The translations under genes were made by a program, and so were the position numbers. This document shows, piece by piece, positions 37,104 through 47,524 of a DNA stretch of 64,000 nucleotides; the stretch's first letter is position 1, and each line of letters starts with the position of its first letter. The stretch is taken from positions 124,001-188,000 of the forward strand of contig NC_089462.1 of NCBI RefSeq assembly GCF_029203305.1, in the 5' to 3' direction. A model generated the notes under the pieces. That model saw only the letters and a list, made by a program, of their open reading frames with translations. It was not told the DNA's origin and made no database searches. Origin of the DNA: Yamadazyma tenuis. Taxonomy: Eukaryota; Ascomycota; Pichiomycetes; Serinales; Debaryomycetaceae.

Positions 37104-39740
37104 TTATTGCAGAGGTTCGTAATCCGACTCATAGAAGATTGGCGAAGACTTATTCAAAGGGTCTGGTGAAAAGTGGTCGACTTCTGGTGTAGCAGATTCA
37201 ACCGAATTCTCTTTGGAGCTATCTTCAAGTAACGGGCCTTTGCCGACCGGATTAGAAACCTTAGTAAATACATAACTAATAGCTGTATTGCTCTTCGTCT
37301 TCTTTATAATTGTTTGAACAATATCGTCAGGACAATTGAAAGCATTGATCTTAGGATCGTGATGCTTGTAATCAGATAATGCATTTTTGAAGGATTGCTT
37401 CTTTCTAGACCCAGCCTGATCCATTTGACTATAGTTCAATGCTGAAACCCACCCACCATCCAGAAGTGAAGATGATCTCACTGCTGATTGTTGGGCATCT
37501 TCATTATCAGCTTCTGAGGTAAGAATATCGGAGACTTCTGGTTCTAGCTGTTGTGTATCTCCCTGTCCTCCACAATCACATTCCAAAAGATCGTGAGTAT
37601 TGCAATTGGTGTACTCATGAACAGTGAAAAGATCTTTCAAGTCATTCATATCAAAAACATTCAGATTGGCCTTGGAATCATTCAAAAACTTGTCACTGAG
37701 ATTATTCTTCATGAGCTGTCTTTGAAAGATCTTTTCATCCAAACAACCGGTGGTAAAGAACCTGTAGATAAACACTGGTTTCAATTGGCCATCTCTGTAT
37801 ATCCTTGACATGGCTTGTAAGTCATTAGAAGGATTCCAATCGTTATCAAATAAGATCAATCTCGAGGCACCAATAAGATTGATTCCAAACCCTCCAGATT
37901 TAGAAGATAGTAAAAATATGGGGTATCTAGGAAAAGATACATTGTTGAACTGGTTTATAATCGACGTACGAGTTGAAGGATTAGTTGAACCATCCAATCG
38001 CAAGAATTCAAAGTTTAGCTTCTTCAACACCTTCTCTAAAAGATCAAGAGTTTTGGTATAGTTTGACACGATAACCAATTTCTCTTTCTTTTCGTTGATA
38101 ATCTCTATAAGCATCATTATTAATAAATCAATTTTTCCGCTTGAAGTCAGTAACTCCGTTTTGTACCCGCCACTAAGAGAATTGAATAGATTATCATCCT
38201 GGAGAAGAGACGGCGAGTTGCAAATCTTCTTGAAAACATTGATAAGGTTCAAGACGTTGTTATTATCGTAGTCAGCGAAGGAGCAGTTTGACATAATTAG
38301 ATCAAATAGTTCTAATTGTTGGTGGCTTGGCTTGACAAATAGCAATACATCTGTCTTAGAGCTCAAGTATTTGAAGAGAATATCGTTTGTTCTTCTTAGA
38401 ACAAAAGTCTTTGTAATAGAACTCAACTCTTTACTGGCAGTTTTACCCATCTTGATGACTTCCTTATTGTAGCAGTTGACCTCTCTGCTCATCTCGATTG
38501 GCTTAATGAACTTCTTTTGAAAGCTGGTAAAAGTGCCAAATGCACCTGGATTTATAAAGTTGATTAAAGTGTAGAACTCAGTCAAGTTGTTTTGTATAGG
38601 GGTTCCAGATAACAATACCTTCTTTGAGACATCCATGTTTGTCAATATCTTCAATGACTTGTTCGTGTTATTCTTTAATTTGTGTCCTTCATCACACACC
38701 AATAAATCAAATTTAATATCAAGCATTTCTTCTTCACAATTCAATAGTCTCTCATAACTCATGATCATCACCTGGTACGCAGATGACTTGCTAAAGTTCC
38801 GTAGGTCTTGTTTGTAATTAGTGGAGTTGTTATCGACCACCAAAATGCCAATCTGGTTGATGTTTAACCACTTTTTGAATTCTCGCCTCCAATTGTTAAT
38901 CAACGTAACAGGACACATTATCAACACCTTATTAGCTTCATTTTTCTTTTCTGGGTTTGGACTTTGTTTTATTAATGTCCAGATAAGCGTTATAGACATC
39001 AAAGTTTTGCCCAACCCCATATCATCTGCCAATAAAACTCCATTGGCTCCGAAACTGTAGCCCATTACCCCATTATACATGAAACTGACTCCTTCCTTCT
39101 GGTGCGGACGTAAAACTTTCAGTAGTATTGGGTCTATAATGACATCAGTATCAGTCTCTTTGCCCTTCTTCATCACAAATGAATCTTCAGTTTTCTGGAA
39201 AAGTGGTTTTTTAACCTTGGTTAAGCTGGGCATAAGCTTCTTGAACGATGGTATTTGAGCAAGATGGGGGGTTGTTTTGGCCTGTTCAAGCTGGAGAGGG
39301 CGTTCTTGCTTATCAGACCCTCCTATTTCACAGTCCACTTCCAATTCGTAGCCTCCCACTTTGAAAATACCATCGGTTCTAGGAATTATCTTGGTGATGG
39401 TTCTACCGTCAATTTTTGCAGTAATTGAAGAACCCTTGACATCTATGATGCCGTCTCCATCCCATGTTTTATTCTTCTTGTTTGTGACTTTTCTCCATTG
39501 CACCATGAACCGTTTACCCGACTTTTCATCTGTTTTCTGTGAACTTGAGGTTTGTGTCGAATCAGTACTCGAAGATTGCAGTGATAACTTTCGGTGTACT
39601 GGAGTGATTTGACCAAGTTTTCTTTTATTGGAAAGACTCCCATCTCCCTGTGATGTAGGTGGGGATTCCTTGACGGGGGCAATGCCAAGTGGCCTCGGGG
39701 GCTTGAATTTTGCTCTTACACCAGTAGACAGTTTGTACAT
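37104..39740 (-). CDS. RDH54: Swi2/Snf2-family recombination translocase
   Basis: Rdh54/Tid1 is a Rad54-like dsDNA translocase. It remodels Rad51/Dmc1 filaments and strips Rad51 from duplex DNA in homologous recombination. A basic, Ser/Thr-rich N-terminus (residues 1-75) is followed by the RFMVQWRKVTNKKNKTWDGDG domain typical of the subfamily. The ATPase core has DDMGLGKT (I), DEGH (II), SGTPIQNN (III), SSKSGGFGINLIGASRLILFDNDWNP (V) and QAMSRIYRDGQ (VI). The 878-residue length is slightly shorter than in S. cerevisiae. It converges on VMS1 with about 17 bases between stop codons. Confidence 0.95.
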   Translation of the reverse strand: MYKLSTGVRAKFKPPRPLGIAPVKESPPTSQGDGSLSNKRKLGQITPVHRKLSLQSSSTDSTQTSSSQKTDEKSGKRFMVQWRKVTNKKNKTWDGDGIIDVKGSSITAKIDGRTITKIIPRTDGIFKVGGYELEVDCEIGGSDKQERPLQLEQAKTTPHLAQIPSFKKLMPSLTKVKKPLFQKTEDSFVMKKGKETDTDVIIDPILLKVLRPHQKEGVSFMYNGVMGYSFGANGVLLADDMGLGKTLMSITLIWTLIKQSPNPEKKNEANKVLIMCPVTLINNWRREFKKWLNINQIGILVVDNNSTNYKQDLRNFSKSSAYQVMIMSYERLLNCEEEMLDIKFDLLVCDEGHKLKNNTNKSLKILTNMDVSKKVLLSGTPIQNNLTEFYTLINFINPGAFGTFTSFQKKFIKPIEMSREVNCYNKEVIKMGKTASKELSSITKTFVLRRTNDILFKYLSSKTDVLLFVKPSHQQLELFDLIMSNCSFADYDNNNVLNLINVFKKICNSPSLLQDDNLFNSLSGGYKTELLTSSGKIDLLIMMLIEIINEKKEKLVIVSNYTKTLDLLEKVLKKLNFEFLRLDGSTNPSTRTSIINQFNNVSFPRYPIFLLSSKSGGFGINLIGASRLILFDNDWNPSNDLQAMSRIYRDGQLKPVFIYRFFTTGCLDEKIFQRQLMKNNLSDKFLNDSKANLNVFDMNDLKDLFTVHEYTNCNTHDLLECDCGGQGDTQQLEPEVSDILTSEADNEDAQQSAVRSSSLLDGGWVSALNYSQMDQAGSRKKQSFKNALSDYKHHDPKINAFNCPDDIVQTIIKKTKSNTAISYVFTKVSNPVGKGPLLEDSSKENSVESATPEVDHFSPDPLNKSSPIFYESDYEPLQ

Positions 39741-40018
39741 ATGTACTGTTTATTTGAGACGCGATTTTCATCACATCCAGTGAGATAGACATAATATAGC
39801 ATATAGTATTCTAGAGAATCAGAGTTAGTTGAGACAAATGCAAACTCTTTACATCTTCATGGTAGACAAAGACATGGTGGATACTCACCAGCTATTCACC
39901 TGCGTGTTCACGTTTAAAATATTAGGTATATTCATTATAGAAGACGTATTAACACGGGTCTATCCATGAAACAGTATCATGCGACGGATAGACCGATTCA
40001 GGGGGCAACTATGTGTGG

Positions 40019-40347
40019 TTACAAGTTGGCGGCAATGAGTTTGCTTGCCACTTGTGCAGCGTTGTAGAAACTGTAGCTAAGGAGACCAGCAAACAATACT
40101 AATACCATATCTAGAGAAAGTTAGTAATTTGTTCGAAACAAGGAAGAGACTATTGAAACCAACAGTGGATGTCCGACAGCTGGCAGTGGTTTACTAGACA
40201 AGCTTGGACCTTCCTGGTCAAGGTTTCAAAGACTTCGCTCTCCAGAAACTAAAAAGACATACGCAACATCACCGACTCGGTGGTGGTCAACATGTAAAAT
40301 GGAAGGGAGTAGTAAAGCATTCTGTATGCTGTTTTCGGGGTGATCAT
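40019..40347 (-). CDS. TSC3: Small TSC3-like subunit of serine palmitoyltransferase (two exons)
   Basis: This 58-residue protein only appears after splicing. Exon 1 is 40263-40347 (MITPKTAYRMLYYSLPFYML...ESVML) and exon 2 is 40019-40110 (H-MVLVLFAGLLSYSFYNAAQV...AANL). The 152-base intron has GTATGT, TACTAAC (40120-40126) and CTCTAG, and splits a His codon. The YYSLPFYML-x8-LH block followed by one hydrophobic span resembles Tsc3 of S. cerevisiae (YYIHLPFYL...FLH, from memory) and the ssSPT family. Members of that family bind Lcb1/Lcb2 in the ER and boost sphingolipid synthesis. The N-terminus is much shorter than in S. cerevisiae (80 residues). The splice signals are strong; the family call is inferred from a short match. 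Confidence 0.65.
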
Positions 40348-40905
40348 ATTGCAACAGGTAATGAGGGACTAACAAACAAGTTAACAGTTGTTTAGGGTTT
40401 ATCGAAAAAAAGTTTGGGTAGCGTATTTTGAAGTGTTTTTTTCTCGCAACTTTCAGAAGTAGACCAGTTTAAGCCGATAAGCAAGCGAAGACTATAGTAG
40501 AAAGGATTTACCATGATGTAGGTGGATATTTGGGTACGGCGAAAAGAAAGAGCAGAATCTTTTAGAATATACACTTGAAGGTTTTTGTAGAGGTATATTT
40601 CAGAATGTTGCAATATACACGGTCCGAAATAGGGGTACCTGCTTTGGAAGTAGACATAGTAGATACCCTGCACCCAAAACAATTTAAACCAATGCCATCT
40701 GTACGGCACTGACAACATGGGAATTGCTTTGGAATACGGCATTATCTTTCTAGTATGCCATTTGTTCTAAAAAAGTTGTCTTAGTGGTCCTCTTGTTCTA
40801 ATTACTGCAAAACTTCTGCGAATTCTAGAGATAATGGCGATGAGATTCCAGCCATCGCGAAACCAAGTATTTTGATCCATCAATATAAACCATACTTCTG
40901 CGACA
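40348..40905. other. Divergent region TSC3-like/TRM732
   Basis: This 558-base region contains one minus-strand open stretch (40392-40742) without an ATG-led recognisable protein. Nothing else can be supported. Confidence 0.45.
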
Positions 40906-43900
40906 ATGACTAAGGTACGACGAGACGTTCAGCTCAACGAGTTCAAGACTATGATGATCACCGACCACAAAGATACCAGTGAATTAACCGGAGAGTATCA
41001 GCACATCTATACGCAGTTGAGGGAAGCCCGATCACTGCAAAAGAAAATGGAGTTACTTGATACTCTTTCAATTATCATTTTGAAATTGACCAAGGCCACC
41101 AAAAGCGAAGAAAAGTGCCCGCAATTACAGATAGATCTGGAATTGGTTCAATTTCTCTTTCTCAACTTAGATAATTCCAACAAGACCAAGATGAATACTA
41201 TTATTGCTAACACCCTCAATAAGATGGTGGGATATTCGAAACTCCAAGACGATTTCGAGACTCAAATACTCAAATGGGTCCAGATATTGGCTGATTCTTT
41301 AACGAACTCAAAGCACTTACTCAACATGATGGAAACATTGGTCAAGAACATCACCACGAATGTTTACCCTTTCTATAAGGCAAACCAAGCTTTTGTTTTA
41401 AGGCTTTTGGAGTTTTTCAAACTGAGCTCACTAGCAAACTCTTCTAGCAAAGTGTTGACAGCAATTTTTGCAAATATGTATCAAACTGACTCATCCCGTT
41501 ATTTCGATTCTTGGGACGAACTCATTTACTCCTTTTTGATCAGTCAAGATCACTCTAAAAATATGGTGATTTACTTGATGCCTGCTATATTTAAAATTGA
41601 TCAAAATTCATTTCTGAAGTTTTTGTTGAAGTTCTTCATCAACTTTGAACATTCCAATGATGATTTCAAAATCCAGTTAGGTTTGAGCCTATTGAAAATT
41701 GGTGAAACAATGCTGATTGATTCATCCAGCATTATTTCAGTTGAGTCATTACAAGACTTATTGACCTTCAGATCTCTTAACGTAAGACTTAACTACTTGG
41801 AATTTCTTTGCTTCACAGCGAAACCAACTTCAACTATCTCACTGGAAGTATTTAGCTTGATTCAAAATAACTTGGACTCGGTCTTGTTTGATTTGAATTC
41901 GGTGGATACGAGGAACCAGTTTATAAACACTATTAACGGATTCTTAATACATGTGAGGGACTCCAGCTATACCAGGAACAAGTCGAAAGACATAGAATAT
42001 GTCAATAGTTCGGAGCAGTTTTTGAAATGGTTCTTGGGTTTCATTCAACGAGGATTACTACCATCATCGTCTTACGCTCATAATTTCATTGCATTAAGTT
42101 TCTCCAATAAGTTGATAGATTTGAACTTGGATGGCTTTACTGGCTTGAATAAGAACAACAAGCTGTCATTTCCATTCAAGATTAACGTGTTCACTGACAC
42201 AATTATTGTGCTTCTTTTGGATAACTTGAATAATGAATATGACGATATCAGAGATATGTCTTGCAAAGTGTTATTGAGATGTCATCAAGAAAACTTAACA
42301 AAGCTTTTAAATTACTATACACCTGAAAAATCAAAACTTATTAGTAAAGCAACAAGGTATTGCTTCAGCTTGAGGTCAAGGAGGAGTGATGGTGGTGCAA
42401 ACTACTTCAATTTCCTTGCCTTGTATTTTGTTCAAAGAGGCGAAACTCAGAGAGTTTACGAATTGGTCTTGTACTTGTCTCAGTATCTTCTCCATACCGA
42501 GCAGCTCGTAGGAGATTTTTCTACAGAAGAGCTGAGGCACCATGGGATATGCACGGCGTTGAAGTTTGTGTTGCAAGCACTACCTGCTAGTGTTTTTGAC
42601 GAAAATGTCGAATTATGGAGTACACATTTTGGTAGGCTTCTCAAGCTATTTCAGAGTATGTGGCCGAAATTAAAACCTTTCTTGTCGAATAGCAAAGACA
42701 ATGAGGATGAAGAAGTGGATATATCACAAGAACAAAAACTAGCCTCCAACTTTAGCTGGAGGTTCATTAAGGAATCAACAGATCTAGTCAACACGATTTT
42801 CAAAATTAATTCATCAAAATTCAATTTAGTGGAGATTACTAGCTTCTTGGATTATATTGAAGTTCTCATTGATCAAATTTCAAATATTAACCATAAGGGT
42901 GCGTTGTCTGCGATTTATCCGTCCTTTGTGTTAATCATAAGTTACTGTTGCACAAACCCGAATACTCGTGAACATCCCGAAGTTTTATTAAAACGGATAT
43001 TGTGTCTAATTGAAAGCAAGAGCCAATTAATCAGTAGGCGTAGTGGTGGATTACCATTGTTAATAACCGGCATCTTAACAGGTTGCAAAGGTGCTTATAA
43101 GAACTGTGACGCATTAATGACCTTGACATTCAAATCGTTATTTGCAACCATAAAGTTGGAGGTAGGTGAGAATGAGAATAAATATGATTTGCCTCAAGTA
43201 AATGCAATGAATTGTGTGAAAGCCATTGTCAACGATTCTTTATTGAGGGAAGAGAGCCTGCAGTATTGGGAGGAGTCTTTAAATCTCTGCCTCCTATACT
43301 TTGGTTCCCATAATTGGTCAGTCAGGAATTGTGGTTTAATGTTGTTCACCAGTTTAAATAACAAATTATTCAATAAGGCCATAAAACCCCTCTCAACGAG
43401 AATATTTGAAAACTATGAGTTGAAACATACATTATTGAAGTATCTAGACTCGAATAATGTTGAGTGGGTATTCCCCATTTTAAGCATAATATCAAACTTG
43501 AACTTTGTTAATGATGAAGAAACTTTGGAAGAATTTGAAGTCGGATTGATCCCATTATTAGGTGACAGAAACTGGAAAGTTAGAGAAATGACATCAAGGA
43601 CCTTATCTGAAATATCACTACCCAGTCTTCATTCAACTTTGGTTTCTAAGCTCGTATCATTATTAGACACCAAAGACAAAAATTTCAACCATGGTATATT
43701 CTTATGTTTGCTAGAAATTGTGAAGTTGAAACAATTAGAGGCGCCAGAACAGGTTTTATTGCCCTTAATAAAATATCAAAGTTGGTCGACCTTAAAAACG
43801 TATATTGATATCATCCGATATTTGGATGTGCCTGAGAGTTGCAAAACTCTCTTATCTCATATATTCGTTAAAAATATTTCCCCAGAGTTCTCAGGTTTGA

Positions 43901-44994
43901 AAAGGCTAGCGTTGAACAACTTATTGGTTTATTTGTTACATGTTGAATCTTCAGAAAATGTGAACAATTTGATTAACATTTGTTTCGACTTGTGCTTTGA
44001 TTTTACAGTGATTGTGTTGGATTTTCTAAATAAAAGCGTTGAAAATTTTGATACTTCTCTGGTTTGGAAGATATTGGAAACATCCAATGACATTTTGATC
44101 ACAAGAAAAGCTCTTGAGGTTTTGGGAAAGTATCCAAGCTCTGAATATAACGGGGAACACATAAAGACATTATACCGTGCTTTGGAAAATGAAAGTAATG
44201 ACATCAAAGCTGCAAGCTTGCATGTGCTTTCAAACTACTGTTCCGAACATATCAAAAACTTTCTTAATGAGTGTATTGAGTTCACCCATGAAGATATGCC
44301 CGAAAGTATTAGGATGAATGGTTTGAAACTGATTATCAATTACCTTGCCCCATGTTCGAAGAAATCAGACAAGTACTTGAAGTTTGTGTCACTTACTTTT
44401 TCATTAGCAACCGACAAGGATATTCGTATCAGGGAGATGGCTTGTGAGTTCATTTGTCAACTTCTCGAATATCCATATTCCAGGTCTTGTTATGCGGTCT
44501 TCAAAGACTTTCCTCTATTCTTGGCTCGTGACTTTGAGTCTCTGGAGCTAAGTCTGGAAATTGCCCAACAGTTAGTGAACATTTTTGCTTTTACTAAGGA
44601 GAACTTGGTTCAATTTGAAGAGAACTGGGATGATGAAAATGCATTGTTCGATTTAGAGGAGCCTAACACTTATAGAAACGGTGTAATAATAGTTCAAACA
44701 TATATTCAAGTTTTGCAAAGTGCCGAGCTATCAAGATCTTCCATTCAACATCTTACTGAAAGTTCAATTTCCACAATAGATCATATGATCGGGTTTTTTG
44801 ACAAGTTCCAGAATGCTGATATTACTGGATATACAAGCAACATGCTCGTGTTCAGCTCTCTTGAGCAAAACTTCACTATCTTGAAGTATGCAAAAGAACG
44901 TATACAAGATCCAACATTCGACCAAAGCATGAAAATACTTCGTGAGAAATGTAAGAATTGCAACATCCACCAAGTACTTCAACTGCTCTTGTAA
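40906..44994 (+). CDS. TRM732: Trm732/THADA-like DUF2428 protein
   Basis: In S. cerevisiae Trm732 partners the methyltransferase Trm7 for 2'-O-methylation of tRNA position 32. The 1362-residue protein (S. cerevisiae YMR259C 1420) is helical and HEAT/ARM-like throughout. The DUF2428 signature is SRRSGGLPLLITGIL (about residues 708-722), followed by NAMNCVKAIVND, WSVRNCGLMLFTSLNNKLF and a later RNWKVREMTSRTLSEIS repeat. No catalytic motif is expected in this scaffold. The ATG at 40906 is the first in frame. The sequence is AT-rich with low codon bias, as in weakly expressed genes. Confidence 0.9.
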   Translation: MTKVRRDVQLNEFKTMMITDHKDTSELTGEYQHIYTQLREARSLQKKMELLDTLSIIILKLTKATKSEEKCPQLQIDLELVQFLFLNLDNSNKTKMNTIIANTLNKMVGYSKLQDDFETQILKWVQILADSLTNSKHLLNMMETLVKNITTNVYPFYKANQAFVLRLLEFFKLSSLANSSSKVLTAIFANMYQTDSSRYFDSWDELIYSFLISQDHSKNMVIYLMPAIFKIDQNSFLKFLLKFFINFEHSNDDFKIQLGLSLLKIGETMLIDSSSIISVESLQDLLTFRSLNVRLNYLEFLCFTAKPTSTISLEVFSLIQNNLDSVLFDLNSVDTRNQFINTINGFLIHVRDSSYTRNKSKDIEYVNSSEQFLKWFLGFIQRGLLPSSSYAHNFIALSFSNKLIDLNLDGFTGLNKNNKLSFPFKINVFTDTIIVLLLDNLNNEYDDIRDMSCKVLLRCHQENLTKLLNYYTPEKSKLISKATRYCFSLRSRRSDGGANYFNFLALYFVQRGETQRVYELVLYLSQYLLHTEQLVGDFSTEELRHHGICTALKFVLQALPASVFDENVELWSTHFGRLLKLFQSMWPKLKPFLSNSKDNEDEEVDISQEQKLASNFSWRFIKESTDLVNTIFKINSSKFNLVEITSFLDYIEVLIDQISNINHKGALSAIYPSFVLIISYCCTNPNTREHPEVLLKRILCLIESKSQLISRRSGGLPLLITGILTGCKGAYKNCDALMTLTFKSLFATIKLEVGENENKYDLPQVNAMNCVKAIVNDSLLREESLQYWEESLNLCLLYFGSHNWSVRNCGLMLFTSLNNKLFNKAIKPLSTRIFENYELKHTLLKYLDSNNVEWVFPILSIISNLNFVNDEETLEEFEVGLIPLLGDRNWKVREMTSRTLSEISLPSLHSTLVSKLVSLLDTKDKNFNHGIFLCLLEIVKLKQLEAPEQVLLPLIKYQSWSTLKTYIDIIRYLDVPESCKTLLSHIFVKNISPEFSGLKRLALNNLLVYLLHVESSENVNNLINICFDLCFDFTVIVLDFLNKSVENFDTSLVWKILETSNDILITRKALEVLGKYPSSEYNGEHIKTLYRALENESNDIKAASLHVLSNYCSEHIKNFLNECIEFTHEDMPESIRMNGLKLIINYLAPCSKKSDKYLKFVSLTFSLATDKDIRIREMACEFICQLLEYPYSRSCYAVFKDFPLFLARDFESLELSLEIAQQLVNIFAFTKENLVQFEENWDDENALFDLEEPNTYRNGVIIVQTYIQVLQSAELSRSSIQHLTESSISTIDHMIGFFDKFQNADITGYTSNMLVFSSLEQNFTILKYAKERIQDPTFDQSMKILREKCKNCNIHQVLQLLL

Positions 44995-45608
44995 ATAAAT
45001 GAATAATATATTTTTGCAGCCATCCTTTTGGCAATGCTAGTAGTGCAGAGGCGAGTATTTATTTAGCCTCAGCGAGGATTTGGAAAATTTTTTTCCACTT
45101 ATAACTCTCTTCTTTTCCTAGAGAATGCAGACGAAATAAGTACAATCTACAAAGGACAGTGCGTCGACTTAGACCAAGCTGAGTCTGTCTTAATTTGTCA
45201 ATTGACCCCGAGTTAGCTTGCTTTCAAGTCTTTTCACCCATTGTAAACAGGAATGCTGATGAATAATTTACAACGAATTTCTTCACCTGAACCTTCATGT
45301 GGAACAAAAAAATTTCAGAGCTTTTTAACACTGAGTTCCTGTTTGCCTTGGTGAAAGTCTTGTAAACCACCGGAGTCTCGAGCAAGAGAAAAAGAGTATG
45401 TTTACTGTAGACAGTGATATTCGAGCTGCTTCTCCTAATATTAATTCCTCTTTCGACATGGTCAACGGCACTCTTCAGGTACCCAATGTGTATTGGGTAC
45501 TGTGCGCTTCTTAAACCACCCCTTTTTATGTGGACGGCTTTTTATTATACCTTGCTCTACTTATGGTCTTGTCTGAGATGAGATAATGCGCACTAAAATA
45601 TCTACAAC
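44995..45608. other. Intergenic region TRM732-SLT11
   Basis: This 614-base gap includes a 38-codon ORF at 45399-45515 (MFTVDSDIRAASPNINSSFD...) that looks protein-like in composition but matches nothing I know. It also contains a perfect short hairpin at 45479-45500 inside that ORF. A TTTTCCTAG acceptor-like site near 45120 has no upstream TACTAAC. Confidence 0.4.
45479..45500. repeat. Perfect 9-bp inverted repeat, 4-base loop
   Basis: GTACCCAAT and ATTGGGTAC flank a GTGT loop, forming a 9-bp hairpin about 110 bases upstream of the SLT11 start. It may be an operator-like dyad or a hairpin in a 5' leader; no known factor is suggested. Confidence 0.6.
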
Positions 45609-46664
45609 ATGTCAGACATTGAAGTACCTACTCTATGTTCCAAGTGTCTTGGCAAAGATCCAAACGTCCGGATGATCAAACAGCCCCAAGGAGAAACTTG
45701 TAAGATATGTACCCGACCATTTACAGTATTCCGTTGGCAAGTCAAAGATGGGTCCAAACGGTCCAAAAACACAATGATTTGCAAGACTTGTGCTAGGCTG
45801 AAAAACTGCTGCCAGTGTTGTATGCTTGATGTGAACTTCTTGATTCCCACAGAAATCCGTGACACAGCGCTCCGAATGGCAGGCTTGGGTCATCTAGTAA
45901 CGCAGCAGTCAGACACCAGGAACTTAGAGGTTAAAGCAATAATCGCAGATAAGCAACAAGCACAATTCGAAAAACAGGACAAGGAAACACTTGAAAATAA
46001 CGAGAAAGCCAGACAAATACTTCTGAAGTTAGCATCACAAGTTAATGAGACATCAATAGAAGCATCTCCTATGAGAAAAGCATCAAAATCAGCCAGAACT
46101 CCAGATACTTCTATTCCAGCTGGTTTGTCCAAGGTCATTAAGAGACTCCCATTCAGCGGGTCAATACAAAGCAGTGAGAAAGAACTCACTTCTTTTTTTG
46201 TTTTTGGAATCCCGGAGGACTGTCCACAATATGAAATGTCCGAATACTTTGAACAATTCGGTAAGATCAGGTTGATATCTATTATCCATAAAGCAAAATG
46301 CGGGTTTGTGTCTTACACTTCAAGACAGTCAGCCGAAAACTTGGCCAACTCTGTCTCAGAAAACGGGCTCAATAAGAACCGGTCTACTCCAGGACTATTG
46401 TTGCTCAGGAAGTCAATTCCTGTCAGAATTGCATGGAGTGAAGTAAAACAACTAGGAATCTCTTCCAGCGAGCACAAAAAAATAGCATTAGTGGTTAATA
46501 AGGTCATGGAACAGTTGGCAGAGAAAGATAGCAAGGTAAGCAAAGGAGCTTCTAAAAACCCCCACTCAATCAACCAGTCCAAACAAGCTTCGAAGTCGAC
46601 TGCTGCAAAGTCAAAGCCAATATCGACCAAGTACCAGGCTTCGCAGCCAGATTTCGAACTTTGA
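45609..46664 (+). CDS. SLT11: Spliceosome component Slt11/Ecm2
   Basis: Slt11/Ecm2 acts in the activated spliceosome, helping U2/U6 helix formation near the catalytic centre. The N-terminal zinc-binding region has repeated CxxC pairs (LCSKCLG, CKICTRPF, CKTCARLKNCCQCC; residues 9-75) as in the Rbm22 family. The C-terminal half has an RRM (about 198-275, FFVFGIPEDCPQYEMSEYFEQFGKIRLISIIHKAKCGFVSY). A Lys/Ser-rich tail ends the protein. The length of 351 residues is close to S. cerevisiae (364). ALG14 begins 79 bases downstream on the same strand. Confidence 0.94.
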   Translation: MSDIEVPTLCSKCLGKDPNVRMIKQPQGETCKICTRPFTVFRWQVKDGSKRSKNTMICKTCARLKNCCQCCMLDVNFLIPTEIRDTALRMAGLGHLVTQQSDTRNLEVKAIIADKQQAQFEKQDKETLENNEKARQILLKLASQVNETSIEASPMRKASKSARTPDTSIPAGLSKVIKRLPFSGSIQSSEKELTSFFVFGIPEDCPQYEMSEYFEQFGKIRLISIIHKAKCGFVSYTSRQSAENLANSVSENGLNKNRSTPGLLLLRKSIPVRIAWSEVKQLGISSSEHKKIALVVNKVMEQLAEKDSKVSKGASKNPHSINQSKQASKSTAAKSKPISTKYQASQPDFEL

Positions 46665-46743
46665 TAGATCAAGAGCCGCGATTATTTGTTCATAGAAAAC
46701 AAAATACACTAGTACAATACAGAAACAAATTATATCTGAACCA

Positions 46744-47430
46744 ATGGAGTACGAAACACGGATTTTGGTACGACTGTTACTTGTTGTGCTACCTCTATTT
46801 GTGATCGTGTCCCGTTTGATATTTGTGTTGCCCTCAGTTAACTCCCCTGTCATCAATGACCGTGCTGATGGCGCTGAGCTTCCTTCATGGTTATCAGGTT
46901 CAAACATTATGATATTTCTTGGTTCTGGTGGGCATACTGGTGAGATGATGAGCATACTTTCCAAGGTGAACTTGACACAGCTCAACAGGATTTGGGTGGT
47001 ATCATCTAATGACTCAACTTCCATATTAAAATGCAAGGAGTATGAAGACACCTTAAAGACGAATACGGCGCCGCTGTTTATCAGTCTTCTTAGAGCCCGA
47101 GATGTGGGTGAACCATTATTGCTGTCTTTGAAGAGCACAATACGATCCTTCATCGATACGTTTCTCAAACTCCGCCAATTGCCCCAACTCCCAGACGTGC
47201 TACTTGTTAACGGACCCGGAACCAGCGTGCCCATTGCATACATGCTCTTCTTATTTAGGTTCTTGGGAGTTGGAAACACTCGAATCGTGTACATCGAGAG
47301 TCTTGCTAGAGTCAATGACTTGAGTCTTTCTGGAAAGTTGTTGTTACCCATCACAGACAGATTCATTGTACAATGGCCTGCTGTGGCAAACAGATACAAA
47401 CGTGCAGAATACTACGGAGTTCTTATATAG
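46744..47430 (+). CDS. ALG14: UDP-GlcNAc transferase membrane subunit Alg14
   Basis: Alg14 anchors the catalytic Alg13 at the cytosolic ER face, and together they add the second GlcNAc to dolichol-PP-GlcNAc. One N-terminal TM (about residues 8-30) is followed by a Rossmann-like half with IMIFLGSGGHTGEMMSIL, LRARDVGEPLL, PDVLLVNGPGTSVPIAYMLF and YIESLARVNDLSLSG. The length of 228 residues agrees with S. cerevisiae (237). A CTG codon in EPLL(CTG)SLK falls where relatives have Ser or Thr, in keeping with CUG-Ser decoding. CAX4 in the same window serves the same dolichol pathway, but the two are far apart. Confidence 0.95.
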   Translation: MEYETRILVRLLLVVLPLFVIVSRLIFVLPSVNSPVINDRADGAELPSWLSGSNIMIFLGSGGHTGEMMSILSKVNLTQLNRIWVVSSNDSTSILKCKEYEDTLKTNTAPLFISLLRARDVGEPLLLSLKSTIRSFIDTFLKLRQLPQLPDVLLVNGPGTSVPIAYMLFLFRFLGVGNTRIVYIESLARVNDLSLSGKLLLPITDRFIVQWPAVANRYKRAEYYGVLI

Positions 47431-47524
47431 CCTAGGTAGTGTGTTTTGAGTATATGCACAAATGATAATTTGCAACCTCATCTCTTCGCAGCTCAGGAAA
47501 CGGACGCGTTAAAGTTGCACCTAT

